A stretch of DNA of 64,000 bases from positions 36,693 through 100,692 of the forward strand of contig NZ_JAEDAH010000097.1 of the NCBI RefSeq assembly GCF_020320395.1, written 5' to 3'. A model generated the notes under the pieces. That model saw nothing but the letters and a program-made list of their open reading frames with translations. It did not search any database and was not told where the DNA came from. This document shows positions 55,061 through 64,000 of this stretch, in pieces; position 1 is the stretch's first letter; each line of letters opens with the position of its first letter. The DNA is from Thalassolituus marinus (lineage in GTDB: Bacteria > Pseudomonadota > Gammaproteobacteria > Pseudomonadales > Oceanobacteraceae). The translations under genes were made by a program, and so were the position numbers.

Positions 55061-56155
55061 TCAACCATGACGACGGGCAAAGTCGCCCATAAAGCCGATC
55101 AATGCATCAACGGCCTGCTCTTCAACCGCGTTATAAATCGATGCACGCATACCGCCAACACTGCGATGACCAGCCAGATTTAACAGGCCAGCCGCTTCAC
55201 TTTCTGCCAGGAATACTTTATCCAGCGCGTCATCCGCAAGCGTAAATGGCACGTTCATAATAGAGCGATTAGCGATAGCAACCGGATTGGCATAGAAATC
55301 ATTGGCATCAATAAAGCCATACAACTTCTCCGCTTTGCGGCGATTAACTGCCGCCATAGCCGTCAGGCCACCCTGCTCTTTCAGCCACTCAAACACCAGG
55401 CCAGCCAGATACCAGCTATAGGTTGGCGGCGTGTTGTACATAGACGCATTATCCGCGGCGACCTTGTAGTCGAACATAGTTGGCGTACCCGGGATGGTTT
55501 TACCCAACAGGTCTTCACGCACAATCACCACACACAGACCAGCCGGGCCGATATTCTTCTGCGCACCCGCATAGATAAGGCCGAACTTAGACACATCCAG
55601 AGGCTCGGACAGAATTGATGATGAGAAGTCCGCGACCAGCGGCTTATCACCCACATCCGGAATGTAGTCAAAAGCCACGCCACCGATCGTTTCGTTCGGA
55701 GTGTAGTGAACAAAATTCGCTTCTGCGCTGAGCTTCAGCTCTGCCTGGGATGGTGCAGAGGTGAAGTTATTATGCTCTGTTGTTGCAGCAACATTTACCC
55801 GACCGTAGCGCTGCGCTTCTTTAATAGCTTTGGTCGACCACTGCCCGGTATTGAGGTAATCAGCAACAAAATCCTCGGCGGAATTCCCACGAAACAGGTT
55901 CATTGGAATCATGGCAAACTGACTGCTTGCACCGCCCTGCATGAACAAGACTTCGTAGTTATCCGGGATAGCCAACAGATCACGCAGATCCTGCTCGGCT
56001 TTTTCCGCTACAGAAACATAATCCTTGCTGCGATGGCTCATTTCCATAATAGACAGGCCTTTGCCATGCCAGTCAGCCATTTCCTGCTGAGCACGTTCAA
56101 GCACAGCAGTAGGTAAGGCCGCAGGGCCCGCACAGAAGTTATATACTCGTGTCAT
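55061..56155 (-). CDS. serC: Phosphoserine aminotransferase
   Basis: A 364-residue PLP enzyme that makes phosphoserine from 3-phosphohydroxypyruvate, also used in pyridoxine synthesis. [19 protein letters not shown] opens the protein; [21 protein letters not shown] and the PLP lysine in [18 protein letters not shown] are present. Start at ATG 56155. A terminator separates it from gyrA upstream. The gyrA-serC-pheA-hisC-aroA order is the one seen in Pseudomonas. Confidence 0.97.
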   Translation of the reverse strand: MTRVYNFCAGPAALPTAVLERAQQEMADWHGKGLSIMEMSHRSKDYVSVAEKAEQDLRDLLAIPDNYEVLFMQGGASSQFAMIPMNLFRGNSAEDFVADYLNTGQWSTKAIKEAQRYGRVNVAATTEHNNFTSAPSQAELKLSAEANFVHYTPNETIGGVAFDYIPDVGDKPLVADFSSSILSEPLDVSKFGLIYAGAQKNIGPAGLCVVIVREDLLGKTIPGTPTMFDYKVAADNASMYNTPPTYSWYLAGLVFEWLKEQGGLTAMAAVNRRKAEKLYGFIDANDFYANPVAIANRSIMNVPFTLADDALDKVFLAESEAAGLLNLAGHRSVGGMRASIYNAVEEQAVDALIGFMGDFARRHG

Positions 56156-56179
56156 TTAATATCGCACTCAGATATCAGC

Positions 56180-56204
56180 AAAAACAGGGATCGACCGATC
56201 CCTG
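56180..56204 (-). terminator. Terminator downstream of gyrA
   Basis: On the minus strand CAGGGATCG pairs with CGATCCCTG and is followed by TTTTT. It comes after the small reading frame at 56212-56304. Confidence 0.85.
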
Positions 56205-56211
56205 CACTTGA

Positions 56212-56304
56212 TTAACCAACAGCTTTCAGGGATTTACGCTGTAACTTGCCAACTACTGCCAGATCAATCTCATCATCCACAGGACGTTCTGTTACAGCAT
56301 TCAC
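56212..56304 (-). CDS. Candidate 30-residue small protein downstream of gyrA
   Basis: A short frame from GTG 56304 to TAA at 56214-56212, beginning (M)NAVTERPVDDEIDLAVVGK and ending with a basic stretch, QRKSLKAVG. It starts 6 bases after the gyrA stop, and the gyrA end supplies GAGGAG nine bases before the GTG. A terminator follows 8 bases after its stop, so the frame fits neatly between gyrA and the transcript end. I do not recognise it; it has an acidic N-half and basic C-half and no membrane helix. It may be a real small protein or a chance frame. Confidence 0.35.
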   Translation of the reverse strand: MNAVTERPVDDEIDLAVVGKLQRKSLKAVG

Positions 56305-56310
56305 CTGCTA

Positions 56311-58881
56311 TTACTCCTCAATGCCTTCTTCAGATCCGTCTTCTTCAGACTCTTCAGCGTCACAGATACGCTCAACACCGACCAGTTTTTCTTTGCTGTC
56401 GACTTTAATCAGGGTAACACCCTGAGTATTACGGCCCAGCACAGAGACTTCATCAACCCGGGTACGTACCAGTGTTCCCTGATCGCTGATCAGCATCACT
56501 TCATCGCCATTGAATACCTGCACAGCGCCCACCAAAGCGCCGTTGCGGTCGTTAACCACCATAGCGATAACACCCTGAGTACCACGCCCTTTGGTCGGGA
56601 ATTCGGTTACCTCGGTACGCTTACCGTAACCACGTTCTGAAGCCGTCAGAATCGTTCCGCCTTCTTCCGGTACGATCAGGGAAATAACGCGCTGATCGTC
56701 AGCCAGCTTGATACCACGCACACCCCGGGCACCACGTCCCATAGCACGCACGTCGGACTCTTTGAAGCGGACCGCTTTACCAGCGTCAGACATCATCAGG
56801 ATATCCTTGGTACCATCGGTAATGGCCACACCGACCAGATGGTCACCATCGTCCAGCTCACATGCAATCAGACCGACGGATCGTGGACGGCTGAACTGAT
56901 CGAGCGTCGTTTTCTTAACGGTCCCCTTTGCGGTAACCATAAAGACGTAGCGGTCATCGCGGTATTCATCAACCGGCAGAATAGCGGTAATACGTTCGCC
57001 TTCACTCAGATTGAGGACGTTAACAATCGGGCGCCCTTTGGCGTTACGACTAGCCTGTGGAATATCATAAACCGTCAGCCAGTAAACCTTACCGGCGTCG
57101 GTGAAGCACAGCACGGTATCGTGGCTGTTCACTACCAGCATACGCTCAATAAAATCTTCGTCTTTTACAGAGGCTGCAGACTTACCCTTACCACCACGAC
57201 GCTGAGCCTGGTAAGTATCCATCGGCTGAGTTTTGGCATAGCCGCCATGTGAGAGAGTCAGAACCAGAGTTTCTTCCGGAATCAGATCGGCCATAGTCAG
57301 GTCGCGCTTCTGAGCAATAATTTCGGTCTTGCGCTCATCGCCGTATTCAGCACGCACCGCTTCAAGCTCTTCACGGATCACTTCCATCAAGCGCTCAGCA
57401 CTGGCCAGAATCTCCAGATATTCTGCGATTTCAGTCAGCTTCAGCTGATACTCTTCAATCAGTTTTTCATGTTCCAGGCCCGTCAGTTTCTGCAGGCGCA
57501 GGTCCAGAATGGCCTGTGCCTGAACCGGTGACAGATGGTACATACCATTGCGGAAACCAAATTCTTCCGGCAAGTCATCCGGGCGACAGGCATCCTCACC
57601 CGCACGCTCGAGCATATCCAGCACATCGCCTGGCGCCCATGCGGTTGCAATCAGGCGTTCTTTGGCTTCAGCAGCGGTCGGAGACTTTTTAATCAGTTCA
57701 ATGACCGGATCAATATTAGCCAGCGCCAGCGCCAGACCTTCAAGAATATGACCACGCTCGCGAGCCTTACGCAGATCGTAAATAGTACGACGGGTAACCA
57801 CTTCACGACGGTGTTTAACGAAGGCTTCCAGCAACTGCTTAAGATTCAGGGTGCGCGGCTGACCATCCACCAGAGCGACGGTATTAATACCGAATACACC
57901 CTGCAACTGAGTCTGAGCAAACAGGTTATTCAGAACCACTTCTGGCATTTCGCCGCGACGCAGCTCAACCACGATACGCATACCGTCTTTATCAGACTCA
58001 TCGCGCAGTTCAGTGATACCTTCGAGTTTCTTCTCTTTTACCAGCTCAGCAATCTTTTCGATCAGCCTTGCTTTGTTAACCTGGTAAGGAATCTCGGTGA
58101 AGATGATCGAGACCTTGCCGTTCTTCTCATCTTCTTCGAAATGATGGCGGGCACGCAGATAGATACGGCCGCGACCGGTACGGTAGGCCTCAACAATGCC
58201 ATCACGACCATTGATGAAAGCCCCGGTCGGAAAATCCGGACCCGGGATGTATTCCATCAGCGCATCGACATCCAGCTCCGGATTGTCGATCAACGCCAGA
58301 CAACCGGTCAGTACTTCAGTCAGGTTGTGCGGCGGAATGTTGGTCGCCATACCGACCGCAATACCTGAGGAACCATTGACCAGCAGGTTCGGTACACGGG
58401 TTGGCAACACTTCGGGAATCTGTTCGGTGCCATCGTAGTTAGGCACCCAGTCGACCGTTTCTTTATCGATATCAGCCAGCATATCGTGACTGATTTTTTC
58501 CATACGGATTTCTGTGTAACGCATAGCCGCGGCTGAGTCGCCATCCACAGAACCAAAGTTACCCTGACCATCGACCAGGGTGTAACGCATGGAGAAATCC
58601 TGCGCCATACGCACAATGGTGTCGTATACAGCGGAATCGCCGTGCGGGTGGTATTTACCGATTACGTCACCGACCACACGGGCAGATTTTTTGTAAGGCT
58701 TATTCCAGTCGTTACCGAGCACGTTCATGGCATGCAAAACCCGACGGTGAACTGGCTTCAGACCATCCCGCACGTCCGGTAGTGCACGCCCCACAATCAC
58801 GCTCATAGCGTAATCGAGGTACGACTGCTGCAGCTCGTCTTCGATGTTAATAGGAAGAACTTCTTTGGCTAACTCACCCAT
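56311..58881 (-). CDS. gyrA: DNA gyrase subunit A
   Basis: An 856-residue type II topoisomerase subunit that breaks and rejoins DNA during negative supercoiling. The catalytic tyrosine is in [12 protein letters not shown] (about residue 122). The quinolone-determining region reads [20 protein letters not shown], with Ser and Asp at the positions equivalent to E. coli 83 and 87, the usual sensitive residues. The C-terminal beta-pinwheel has the GyrA box QRRGGKG. The tail is strongly acidic ([14 protein letters not shown]). Divergent from the mtaD-like gene, with 260 bases between. Confidence 0.98.
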   Translation of the reverse strand: MGELAKEVLPINIEDELQQSYLDYAMSVIVGRALPDVRDGLKPVHRRVLHAMNVLGNDWNKPYKKSARVVGDVIGKYHPHGDSAVYDTIVRMAQDFSMRYTLVDGQGNFGSVDGDSAAAMRYTEIRMEKISHDMLADIDKETVDWVPNYDGTEQIPEVLPTRVPNLLVNGSSGIAVGMATNIPPHNLTEVLTGCLALIDNPELDVDALMEYIPGPDFPTGAFINGRDGIVEAYRTGRGRIYLRARHHFEEDEKNGKVSIIFTEIPYQVNKARLIEKIAELVKEKKLEGITELRDESDKDGMRIVVELRRGEMPEVVLNNLFAQTQLQGVFGINTVALVDGQPRTLNLKQLLEAFVKHRREVVTRRTIYDLRKARERGHILEGLALALANIDPVIELIKKSPTAAEAKERLIATAWAPGDVLDMLERAGEDACRPDDLPEEFGFRNGMYHLSPVQAQAILDLRLQKLTGLEHEKLIEEYQLKLTEIAEYLEILASAERLMEVIREELEAVRAEYGDERKTEIIAQKRDLTMADLIPEETLVLTLSHGGYAKTQPMDTYQAQRRGGKGKSAASVKDEDFIERMLVVNSHDTVLCFTDAGKVYWLTVYDIPQASRNAKGRPIVNVLNLSEGERITAILPVDEYRDDRYVFMVTAKGTVKKTTLDQFSRPRSVGLIACELDDGDHLVGVAITDGTKDILMMSDAGKAVRFKESDVRAMGRGARGVRGIKLADDQRVISLIVPEEGGTILTASERGYGKRTEVTEFPTKGRGTQGVIAMVVNDRNGALVGAVQVFNGDEVMLISDQGTLVRTRVDEVSVLGRNTQGVTLIKVDSKEKLVGVERICDAEESEEDGSEEGIEE

Positions 58882-59141
58882 AGATACTCGGCCTGTACTG
58901 TACGGATCACCCTGTTATGGTCATTTTGGGGTGACTCTGTCCTTGTGGTTGGTCGCCTGCCGTCGGCCTGATCAAAACACATACCAGGCCAGGACGGGGC
59001 TGCCAATAAAGTGCCGAATCATACCATAAATCAACAGGATACCTAGCGAGTGCAACGCTTACCCGGCGCTATTTCACCAAGACGCAGGAGATGTGGCGGT
59101 TTATAATGCACGCCTTACGTTCAGCTGAAGGATTGTTCTCA

Positions 59142-60452
59142 ATGCAGGCAGATCTGAGGATCAACGCACGCTGGGTAATTCCCATGACCAACGAGGGTGC
59201 CAGCATCCTTGATCAGCATGCCGTTTTCGTGAAAGACGGGCGCATAGTGGCGATAGAACCACAGAGCGAAACCACACGAACCGCCAGCGAAATCCGCGAC
59301 TTGCCAGATCACGCCCTGCTGCCCGGATACGTTAACGCTCATGGCCACGCCGCCATGTCACTGTTTCGCGGCATGGCCGATGACCTTGCACTAATGACGT
59401 GGCTGCAGGAGCACATCTGGCCCGCGGAAGGACAATGGGTTGACCAGGCCTTTGTGGCTGACGGCAGCCGCCTGGCAATCGCCGAAATGCTGAAATGCGG
59501 CACCACGACATTTGCCGATATGTATTTCTTTCCTGAAGGCACCGCCACATCCGTGCTTGAGTCGGGAATACGCAGCGTCTGCTTTACCCCAATCCTCGAT
59601 TTTCCGACCAACTTCGCCCAGAACGCCGACGAGTACATACGCAAAGCACTGGCCGTTCACGACGCCCATAAGCACCACGATCTGCTGACCTTTGGCCTTG
59701 GGCCCCATGCCCCGTACACCGTCAGTGATGGCCCGTTACGCCAGATCACTACACTGGCCGACCAGCTGGACCTGCCGGTTCAGATTCACCTGCACGAAAC
59801 CGCCTTTGAAGTGGCGCAATCCATCGAGCAGTTTGGTTGCCGCCCCAGCCGTCGATTGGCAGACCTGGGCTTTCTTACCGAGCGCGTGAGCTGTGTCCAC
59901 ATGACGCAAATCAACGACGAAGATACTGCCATCCTGCAGCACAGCGGATCGTCTGTCGTACACTGCCCGGAATCAAACCTTAAGCTGGCCAGCGGTTTCT
60001 GCCCGTCTCATGCGCTGACCAGTGCCGGCATCAACGTTGCCATTGGCACAGACGGCGCCGCAAGCAACAATGACCTGAACATTCAGGGTGAAATGAAAAC
60101 AGCCGCCATGCTGGCCAAAGCCGTTGCGGCTGACGCTGCCGCGATTCCCGCCAGTAAGGCCCTTCACATGGCAACACTTGGTGGCGCGAAAGCACTGGGC
60201 ATTGATGATCAGACCGGCTCGATAGAAGCCGGCAAATGGGCTGACCTGCAAGCAGTCAATCTTAGTCAGCTGCCACAGCAGCCCGTATATGACCCGATAT
60301 CACAACTGGTCTATACCGACAGCAGTCGCTACACCACGGATGTCTGGGTCGCCGGCCGCCAATTACTGAACAATGGTGAACTGACCACACTGGATGAAGA
60401 TAAAATCCGTTTTAACGCCAACCAGTGGCTTAACCGAATTCGTGAGGCCTGA
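59142..60452 (+). CDS. TRZ/ATZ-family amidohydrolase, MtaD-like deaminase
   Basis: A 436-residue metal-dependent amidohydrolase of the 5-methylthioadenosine/S-adenosylhomocysteine deaminase group. Metal ligands are in [28 protein letters not shown] and [12 protein letters not shown], with [13 protein letters not shown] and [12 protein letters not shown] between. Start at ATG 59142 ([14 protein letters not shown]), nine bases after AAGGA; the frame is open upstream from 59091. In Pseudomonas the orthologue lies between gyrA and ubiG, as here, and deaminates methylthioadenosine. The product assignment is by family and position. Confidence 0.88.
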   Translation: MQADLRINARWVIPMTNEGASILDQHAVFVKDGRIVAIEPQSETTRTASEIRDLPDHALLPGYVNAHGHAAMSLFRGMADDLALMTWLQEHIWPAEGQWVDQAFVADGSRLAIAEMLKCGTTTFADMYFFPEGTATSVLESGIRSVCFTPILDFPTNFAQNADEYIRKALAVHDAHKHHDLLTFGLGPHAPYTVSDGPLRQITTLADQLDLPVQIHLHETAFEVAQSIEQFGCRPSRRLADLGFLTERVSCVHMTQINDEDTAILQHSGSSVVHCPESNLKLASGFCPSHALTSAGINVAIGTDGAASNNDLNIQGEMKTAAMLAKAVAADAAAIPASKALHMATLGGAKALGIDDQTGSIEAGKWADLQAVNLSQLPQQPVYDPISQLVYTDSSRYTTDVWVAGRQLLNNGELTTLDEDKIRFNANQWLNRIREA

Positions 60453-60472
60453 GGCCCACAGAGGAAACCAGA

Positions 60473-61189
60473 ATGACAGATATTCAGGCAAACAACGTTG
60501 ATCAGAGCGAAATTGCCAAGTTTGAAGCCCTCGCCTCCCGTTGGTGGGACATGGAAAGCGAATTCAAACCACTGCATGACATCAACCCTCTGCGCACCAA
60601 CTATATCGATAGTCTGGCGCCACTGGCAGGTAAAAAAGTGCTCGATGTTGGCTGCGGAGGTGGCATTCTGAGTGAGGCCATGGCCCAGCGCGGCGCGGAT
60701 GTGACTGGCATCGATATGGGCGAAGCTAACCTCACCACCGCCAAACTGCATGCTCTGGAAAGCGGCGTAAAAGTTGACTACCAGTGCATCGCCGTCGAAA
60801 CACTGGCAGCACAACAACCGGAAAGCTTTGACGTAGTCACCTGCCTCGAAATGCTGGAGCACGTGCCAGACCCGGCCTCCATCATCCGCGCTTGCCATAA
60901 GCTGGTAAAACCCGGTGGCCAGGTGTTCTTTTCAACCATTAACCGCAGCCCCAAGTCCTACGCCTTCGCCATTATTGGTGCTGAGTACGTTCTTCGTCTG
61001 GTGCCGACCGGAACCCACGATTACCACAAGTTTATTAAACCCAGCGAGCTGACACGCTGGTGCCGTGAAGCCGGACTGCGGGCCGAAGATATGACCGGCA
61101 TGGTCTACAACCCAATCACCAAGGTGTACAGCCTGAAAGATCAGGATGTCAGCGTTAACTATCTGATGGCGACGCGTAAGGCCGTATGA
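60473..61189 (+). CDS. ubiG: Ubiquinone biosynthesis O-methyltransferase
   Basis: A 238-residue SAM-dependent enzyme carrying out both O-methylations of ubiquinone synthesis. The SAM loop is [19 protein letters not shown] near residue 58, and [25 protein letters not shown] at the N-terminus is specific for UbiG. A GAGGAA site precedes the ATG. The stop overlaps the start of the next gene (ATGA). Confidence 0.97.
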   Translation: MTDIQANNVDQSEIAKFEALASRWWDMESEFKPLHDINPLRTNYIDSLAPLAGKKVLDVGCGGGILSEAMAQRGADVTGIDMGEANLTTAKLHALESGVKVDYQCIAVETLAAQQPESFDVVTCLEMLEHVPDPASIIRACHKLVKPGGQVFFSTINRSPKSYAFAIIGAEYVLRLVPTGTHDYHKFIKPSELTRWCREAGLRAEDMTGMVYNPITKVYSLKDQDVSVNYLMATRKAV

Positions 61190-61842
61190 GCAGCGTAATT
61201 CCTGCCGCGATTCTGTTCGACCTTGATGGCACCCTGGCCGATACGGCCCCAGACTTCTTTGACGTCGTCAACGGGCTACGCGAGCAAAGCGGCCTGCCCA
61301 GGCTGAGCAATGAAACCATCCGCGAGCAGGTCAGCAACGGCGGCGCAGCCCTCACCCGCCTGACCTGGGAAATCAACGATGACCATCCGCAATTCCCGCA
61401 GCGCCGCCAGCAACTGCTGGATCAGTATGAGCAGGTGGTTGGCTTCAGCGGAAAACTGTTCGAAGGCTTTGATGAACTGCTGAAACGACTCGGCTTGCTC
61501 GGCATCAGCTGGGGCGTTGTGACCAACAAACCACGCCTGTATACCGATCTGTTTCTGCATCGCCAGGGCATCAACAGTCCAGTCGTGATTTGCCCGGAAG
61601 ATGTCGCCAATCGCAAACCAGCACCAGATGCGCTGCTGAAAGCTGCCGAACACCTGAACACTGAAGCCAGCCTGTGCTGGTACGTGGGCGATCACATACG
61701 CGATATCGAAGCAGCAAAGGCTGCAGGCATGACCAGCATTGCTGCCTGCTATGGCTATATCGAGACACACGACAACCCGGATAACTGGCAGGCCGATTAC
61801 CAGATTCATTCAGCGAATGATCTGCTGAGCCTGATTCAATGA
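61186..61842 (+). CDS. mupP: HAD phosphatase, MupP/Gph type
   Basis: A 218-residue HAD-superfamily phosphatase. Motif I is [15 protein letters not shown], motif II VVTNKPR, and motif [16 protein letters not shown] with [17 protein letters not shown]. By itself it could be phosphoglycolate phosphatase (Gph), but the position between ubiG and yciK is that of MupP, the N-acetylmuramate-6-phosphate phosphatase of the Pseudomonas cell-wall recycling pathway. It overlaps ubiG by 4 bases. Confidence 0.82.
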   Translation: MSSVIPAAILFDLDGTLADTAPDFFDVVNGLREQSGLPRLSNETIREQVSNGGAALTRLTWEINDDHPQFPQRRQQLLDQYEQVVGFSGKLFEGFDELLKRLGLLGISWGVVTNKPRLYTDLFLHRQGINSPVVICPEDVANRKPAPDALLKAAEHLNTEASLCWYVGDHIRDIEAAKAAGMTSIAACYGYIETHDNPDNWQADYQIHSANDLLSLIQ

Positions 61843-61945
61843 ACCATCAGCGGCAAGAGCGGCAAACAGAAATTGCCGCCGTTGCCGTTTAACTGACGAG
61901 AAAACCGGCTGCGGGAGTCAGATCACCAGCCGCAAAGGTAAAAAC

Positions 61946-62701
61946 ATGAGCAACGAAGCAAAGATTCTTGATGGTCGCGTCATTTTAGTGACAGGCGCAG
62001 GCTATGGTATTGGTCGGACAGCAGCGCAAACCTACGCCCGCGCTGGCGCAACCGTCATTCTGCTTGGCCGTACTCAGGAAGCTCTGAACGACACCTACGA
62101 CCTGATCGAAGCCGAAGGACTTCCGCAACCTGCGGTACTTCCCTTTGATCTGGAAGAAAAAGATGAAAGTCAGTACCAGCAACTGGCTCAGGTGATTGCC
62201 GACAACTTCGGCCGTTTGGATGGCGTACTGCTGAACGCCGGCGTGCTGGGTCAGCGCACCCCCCTGGACAACTACCACTGGGACACCTGGCAAAAGGTCA
62301 TGCAGATTAACGTCAATGGCCAATTTGTACTGATGAAGCACCTGCTTCCATTGCTGAACGAAGCGCCAGATGCTGCCGTGATTTTTACCAGCAGCAGCGT
62401 TGGTCGTGAAGGCCGCGCATACTGGGGAGCCTATTCCGTCTCCAAATTTGCCACCGAAGGCCTGATGCAGGTCATGGCAGAAGAACTGGAAAACACCAGC
62501 AATGTGCGTGTATACAGCCTCAATCCTGGTGGTACCCGCACCTCAATGCGTGCCGCGGCCTACCCCGCAGAGAATCCCGCCAATGTACCGGAAGCGGAAA
62601 GCATCATGCCTGCCTACCTTTATCTGATGGGGCCAGATTCTGCCGCCCTGCATGGCCAGGCACTGGATGCACGCGCTCTGACTGGCGAACTTACCGCCTG
62701 A
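61946..62701 (+). CDS. yciK: YciK family short-chain oxidoreductase
   Basis: A 251-residue classical SDR. The cofactor loop is VTGAGYGIGRTAAQTYARAGA; NAGVLG and the catalytic Tyr-x-x-x-Lys in YWGAYSVSKFATEGLMQVM are present. YciK proteins have no firmly assigned substrate. It lies 103 bases after mupP, a gap that includes an imperfect GGCAA/TTGCC hairpin, so it may be read through from mupP or have its own promoter. Confidence 0.92.
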   Translation: MSNEAKILDGRVILVTGAGYGIGRTAAQTYARAGATVILLGRTQEALNDTYDLIEAEGLPQPAVLPFDLEEKDESQYQQLAQVIADNFGRLDGVLLNAGVLGQRTPLDNYHWDTWQKVMQINVNGQFVLMKHLLPLLNEAPDAAVIFTSSSVGREGRAYWGAYSVSKFATEGLMQVMAEELENTSNVRVYSLNPGGTRTSMRAAAYPAENPANVPEAESIMPAYLYLMGPDSAALHGQALDARALTGELTA

Positions 62702-62922
62702 CGGCTCCAGAGTGCCGGTCGACCGTCGTCCGGCTCTCGTATTTCAGCCATATTTTTGGCGAATGCAAAAAACATTCGTTCGTCAAATAGTCAACGATCC
62801 GCCGAAATTCCGCCCAAGAAAATCACAAATCATTGATTTAAAAGGACTTTTAGCAAACATCAAAACTGGCACAGAAATCGCTTTCTACCTCCCAAGAAGT
62901 TTTTTACCTGGACGAGGTAGAT

Positions 62923-63879
62923 ATGGTCAGTCCGTTACACAGCAACGGCGGTGCAGAATTACAGGATGATAAGGTCATCACCTCCTTTGGAGACCTGGCC
63001 GCTCGCCCGGATATCCGCCCGGAATTATTACTGAAGCTTTCTGGCAAGCTGCAGACGACCCTTGAGCTGTCCCAGCTGATGGAGATCTTCTTTAACGAAA
63101 TCCAGAATGCGGTTCTGGTCGATGGCATCAGTTACTCACACACAGCCAGCAACCTGTTGATGAGTATCGGCCGCACCAGCGTGCACACGGCAAGTTATCG
63201 CCTGCAGTCCCACAAAGACTATATGGGTGATATTAACTTCCACCGCTCTACCCGCTTTCGTGAGCATGAACTGGCAAACCTTGAAGGTCTGCTCACGACA
63301 CTGGTCTATCCGGTTCGCAATGCCTTACGTTACCACGAAGCGCTGGCGGCAGCTTTCCGCGACCCCCTGACCGGTGCCAGCAATCGGGTCGCCTTGGACA
63401 AAACCCTGAATCGTGAGATTGAGCTGTCAAAGCGTCATGGCCAGGAGTTGTCGATTCTCATGCTGGATCTCGATCACTTTAAACTGGTCAATGATGAATT
63501 TGGCCATAGCATGGGTGACAAAGTTCTGAAAGAAGCTGCGCTGTGTATGGCGAATTGCATTCGCCAGACTGATATGTGCTTCCGCTATGGTGGCGAGGAA
63601 TTCCTGATCATGCTGTCGAATGCCGAAAGTGCCGGGGCACTGCGTATCGCCGAGCGTATTCGTCAGAGCATCGCCGCCCTGAAATTCGATAGTGAGAAAG
63701 GTCCCTTGCAAATTACCGCCAGCATTGGCTGTGCCACCATGTCGCTGGACGATTCAATGGAAACCCTGGTGCAGCGAGCGGATAAAAGCCTTTATCAGGC
63801 CAAGCATCTGGGCCGCAACCGGGTAATCGCCGATACTGACGATATCGGTCAGATAACCGGTAAATCGCACGTCCGCTGA
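62923..63879 (+). CDS. GGDEF diguanylate cyclase with N-terminal sensory region
   Basis: A 318-residue protein. Residues about 15-145 form an unrecognised, possibly GAF-like sensory region (LSGKLQTTLELSQLMEIFFNEIQNAV). The cyclase domain starts at DPLTGASNRVALDKTL; its active-site loop is GGEEF and it has an RxxD (RQTD) inhibitory site five residues earlier. The asparagine/aspartate metal region is LDLDHFKLVNDEFGHSMGD. It has no membrane helix. A GAGGT lies just before the ATG. It is preceded by about 220 bases without a gene. Confidence 0.92.
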   Translation: MVSPLHSNGGAELQDDKVITSFGDLAARPDIRPELLLKLSGKLQTTLELSQLMEIFFNEIQNAVLVDGISYSHTASNLLMSIGRTSVHTASYRLQSHKDYMGDINFHRSTRFREHELANLEGLLTTLVYPVRNALRYHEALAAAFRDPLTGASNRVALDKTLNREIELSKRHGQELSILMLDLDHFKLVNDEFGHSMGDKVLKEAALCMANCIRQTDMCFRYGGEEFLIMLSNAESAGALRIAERIRQSIAALKFDSEKGPLQITASIGCATMSLDDSMETLVQRADKSLYQAKHLGRNRVIADTDDIGQITGKSHVR

Positions 63880-63980
63880 ATTGATGCTGCGGACATAAAA
63901 AAGCCGGTGAATACCGCACTGCTGTCCCACAAATTTTTATTTGAACTTTTGTGAAATATTCATAGCCCCTTGTCCTCATA

Positions 63981-63997
63981 GAGGGGCCTTACCCCTC
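63981..63997. other. Short hairpin near the right edge
   Basis: GAGGGG and CCCCTC pair around CCTTA in the last 20 bases of the window. It may belong to a leader or terminator of a gene outside the window; the flanking sequence is not available to decide. Confidence 0.35.
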
Positions 63998-64000
63998 TCG

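Noticed and set aside
57535..58368. A 277-codon plus-strand frame
   Set aside because: Antisense to the strongly conserved gyrA; no domain and no start signals.

Overview
The window reads as the chromosome of a marine gammaproteobacterium, most likely an Oceanospirillales-type organism (inference from protein style and gene order; no 16S rRNA gene is present). The gene order rpsA-ihfB-(O-antigen genes)-wbpM-tRNA-Asn-wzz, flanked by uvrB/aminotransferase on one side and cmk/aroA/hisC/pheA/serC/gyrA/ubiG/mupP on the other, recalls the Pseudomonas aeruginosa O-antigen locus.

Layout. 1-5.6 kb: a partial M90 peptidase gene (mtfA-like), a membrane-anchored FKBP isomerase, an alpha/beta hydrolase, a DUF599 membrane protein, and an arsenic operon arsR-arsC-ACR3-arsH plus an unrecognised gene overlapping arsH, with a perfect 24-bp palindrome at the arsR start. 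5.7-18.1 kb: housekeeping and signalling genes (saccharopine dehydrogenase-like protein, PAS-GGDEF, tRNA-Val, GAF-HD-GYP, uvrB, aspartate aminotransferase, hda, DUF2066, purM-purN, DUF3108, dcd), with several clear bidirectional terminators.

18.1-44.7 kb: surface polysaccharide locus. Wzz and a WbpM-like dehydratase lie at the left. A long minus-strand series then runs from galU and ugd through wecB-wecC, wzx, an acyltransferase, glycosyltransferases, wzy, capE-capF-capG (UDP-L-FucNAc), an aminotransferase/GNAT/sugar-transferase set, a SpoU methyltransferase, a beta-CASP nuclease-like protein and a frameshifted pgm. A GGCGGTAGCGTG ops element, identical to the enterobacterial RfaH recruitment site, sits in the leader of galU, and rfaH itself is the next gene upstream. 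The middle of the locus (33-40 kb) is visibly AT-rich and holds a decayed IS3-family element whose terminal repeat now encodes the end of wzy. REP/REPIN elements, a 52-bp triplicate and other repeats cluster at the pgm end.

44.7-64 kb: ihfB-lapA-lapB-pyrF-rfaH, rpsA, cmk, a tyrA-aroA fusion, hisC, pheA, serC, gyrA (all minus), then mtaD-like hydrolase, ubiG, mupP, yciK and a GGDEF gene (plus). A 16-copy heptanucleotide repeat lies between ihfB and rpsA.

How it works together: the nucleotide-sugar genes predict a Wzx/Wzy-dependent glycan containing L-FucNAc, ManNAcA and a 4-amino (diacetamido) trideoxy hexose as the initiating sugar, with RfaH acting at ops to carry transcription through about 18 kb of low-GC genes. 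LapA/LapB, GalU, Ugd and Wzz tie the locus to LPS assembly. No wholly new defence or mobile system was found; the most notable items are the linked rfaH-ops pair, the repeat-tract frameshift in pgm, the IS-derived Wzy tail and the repeat clusters.
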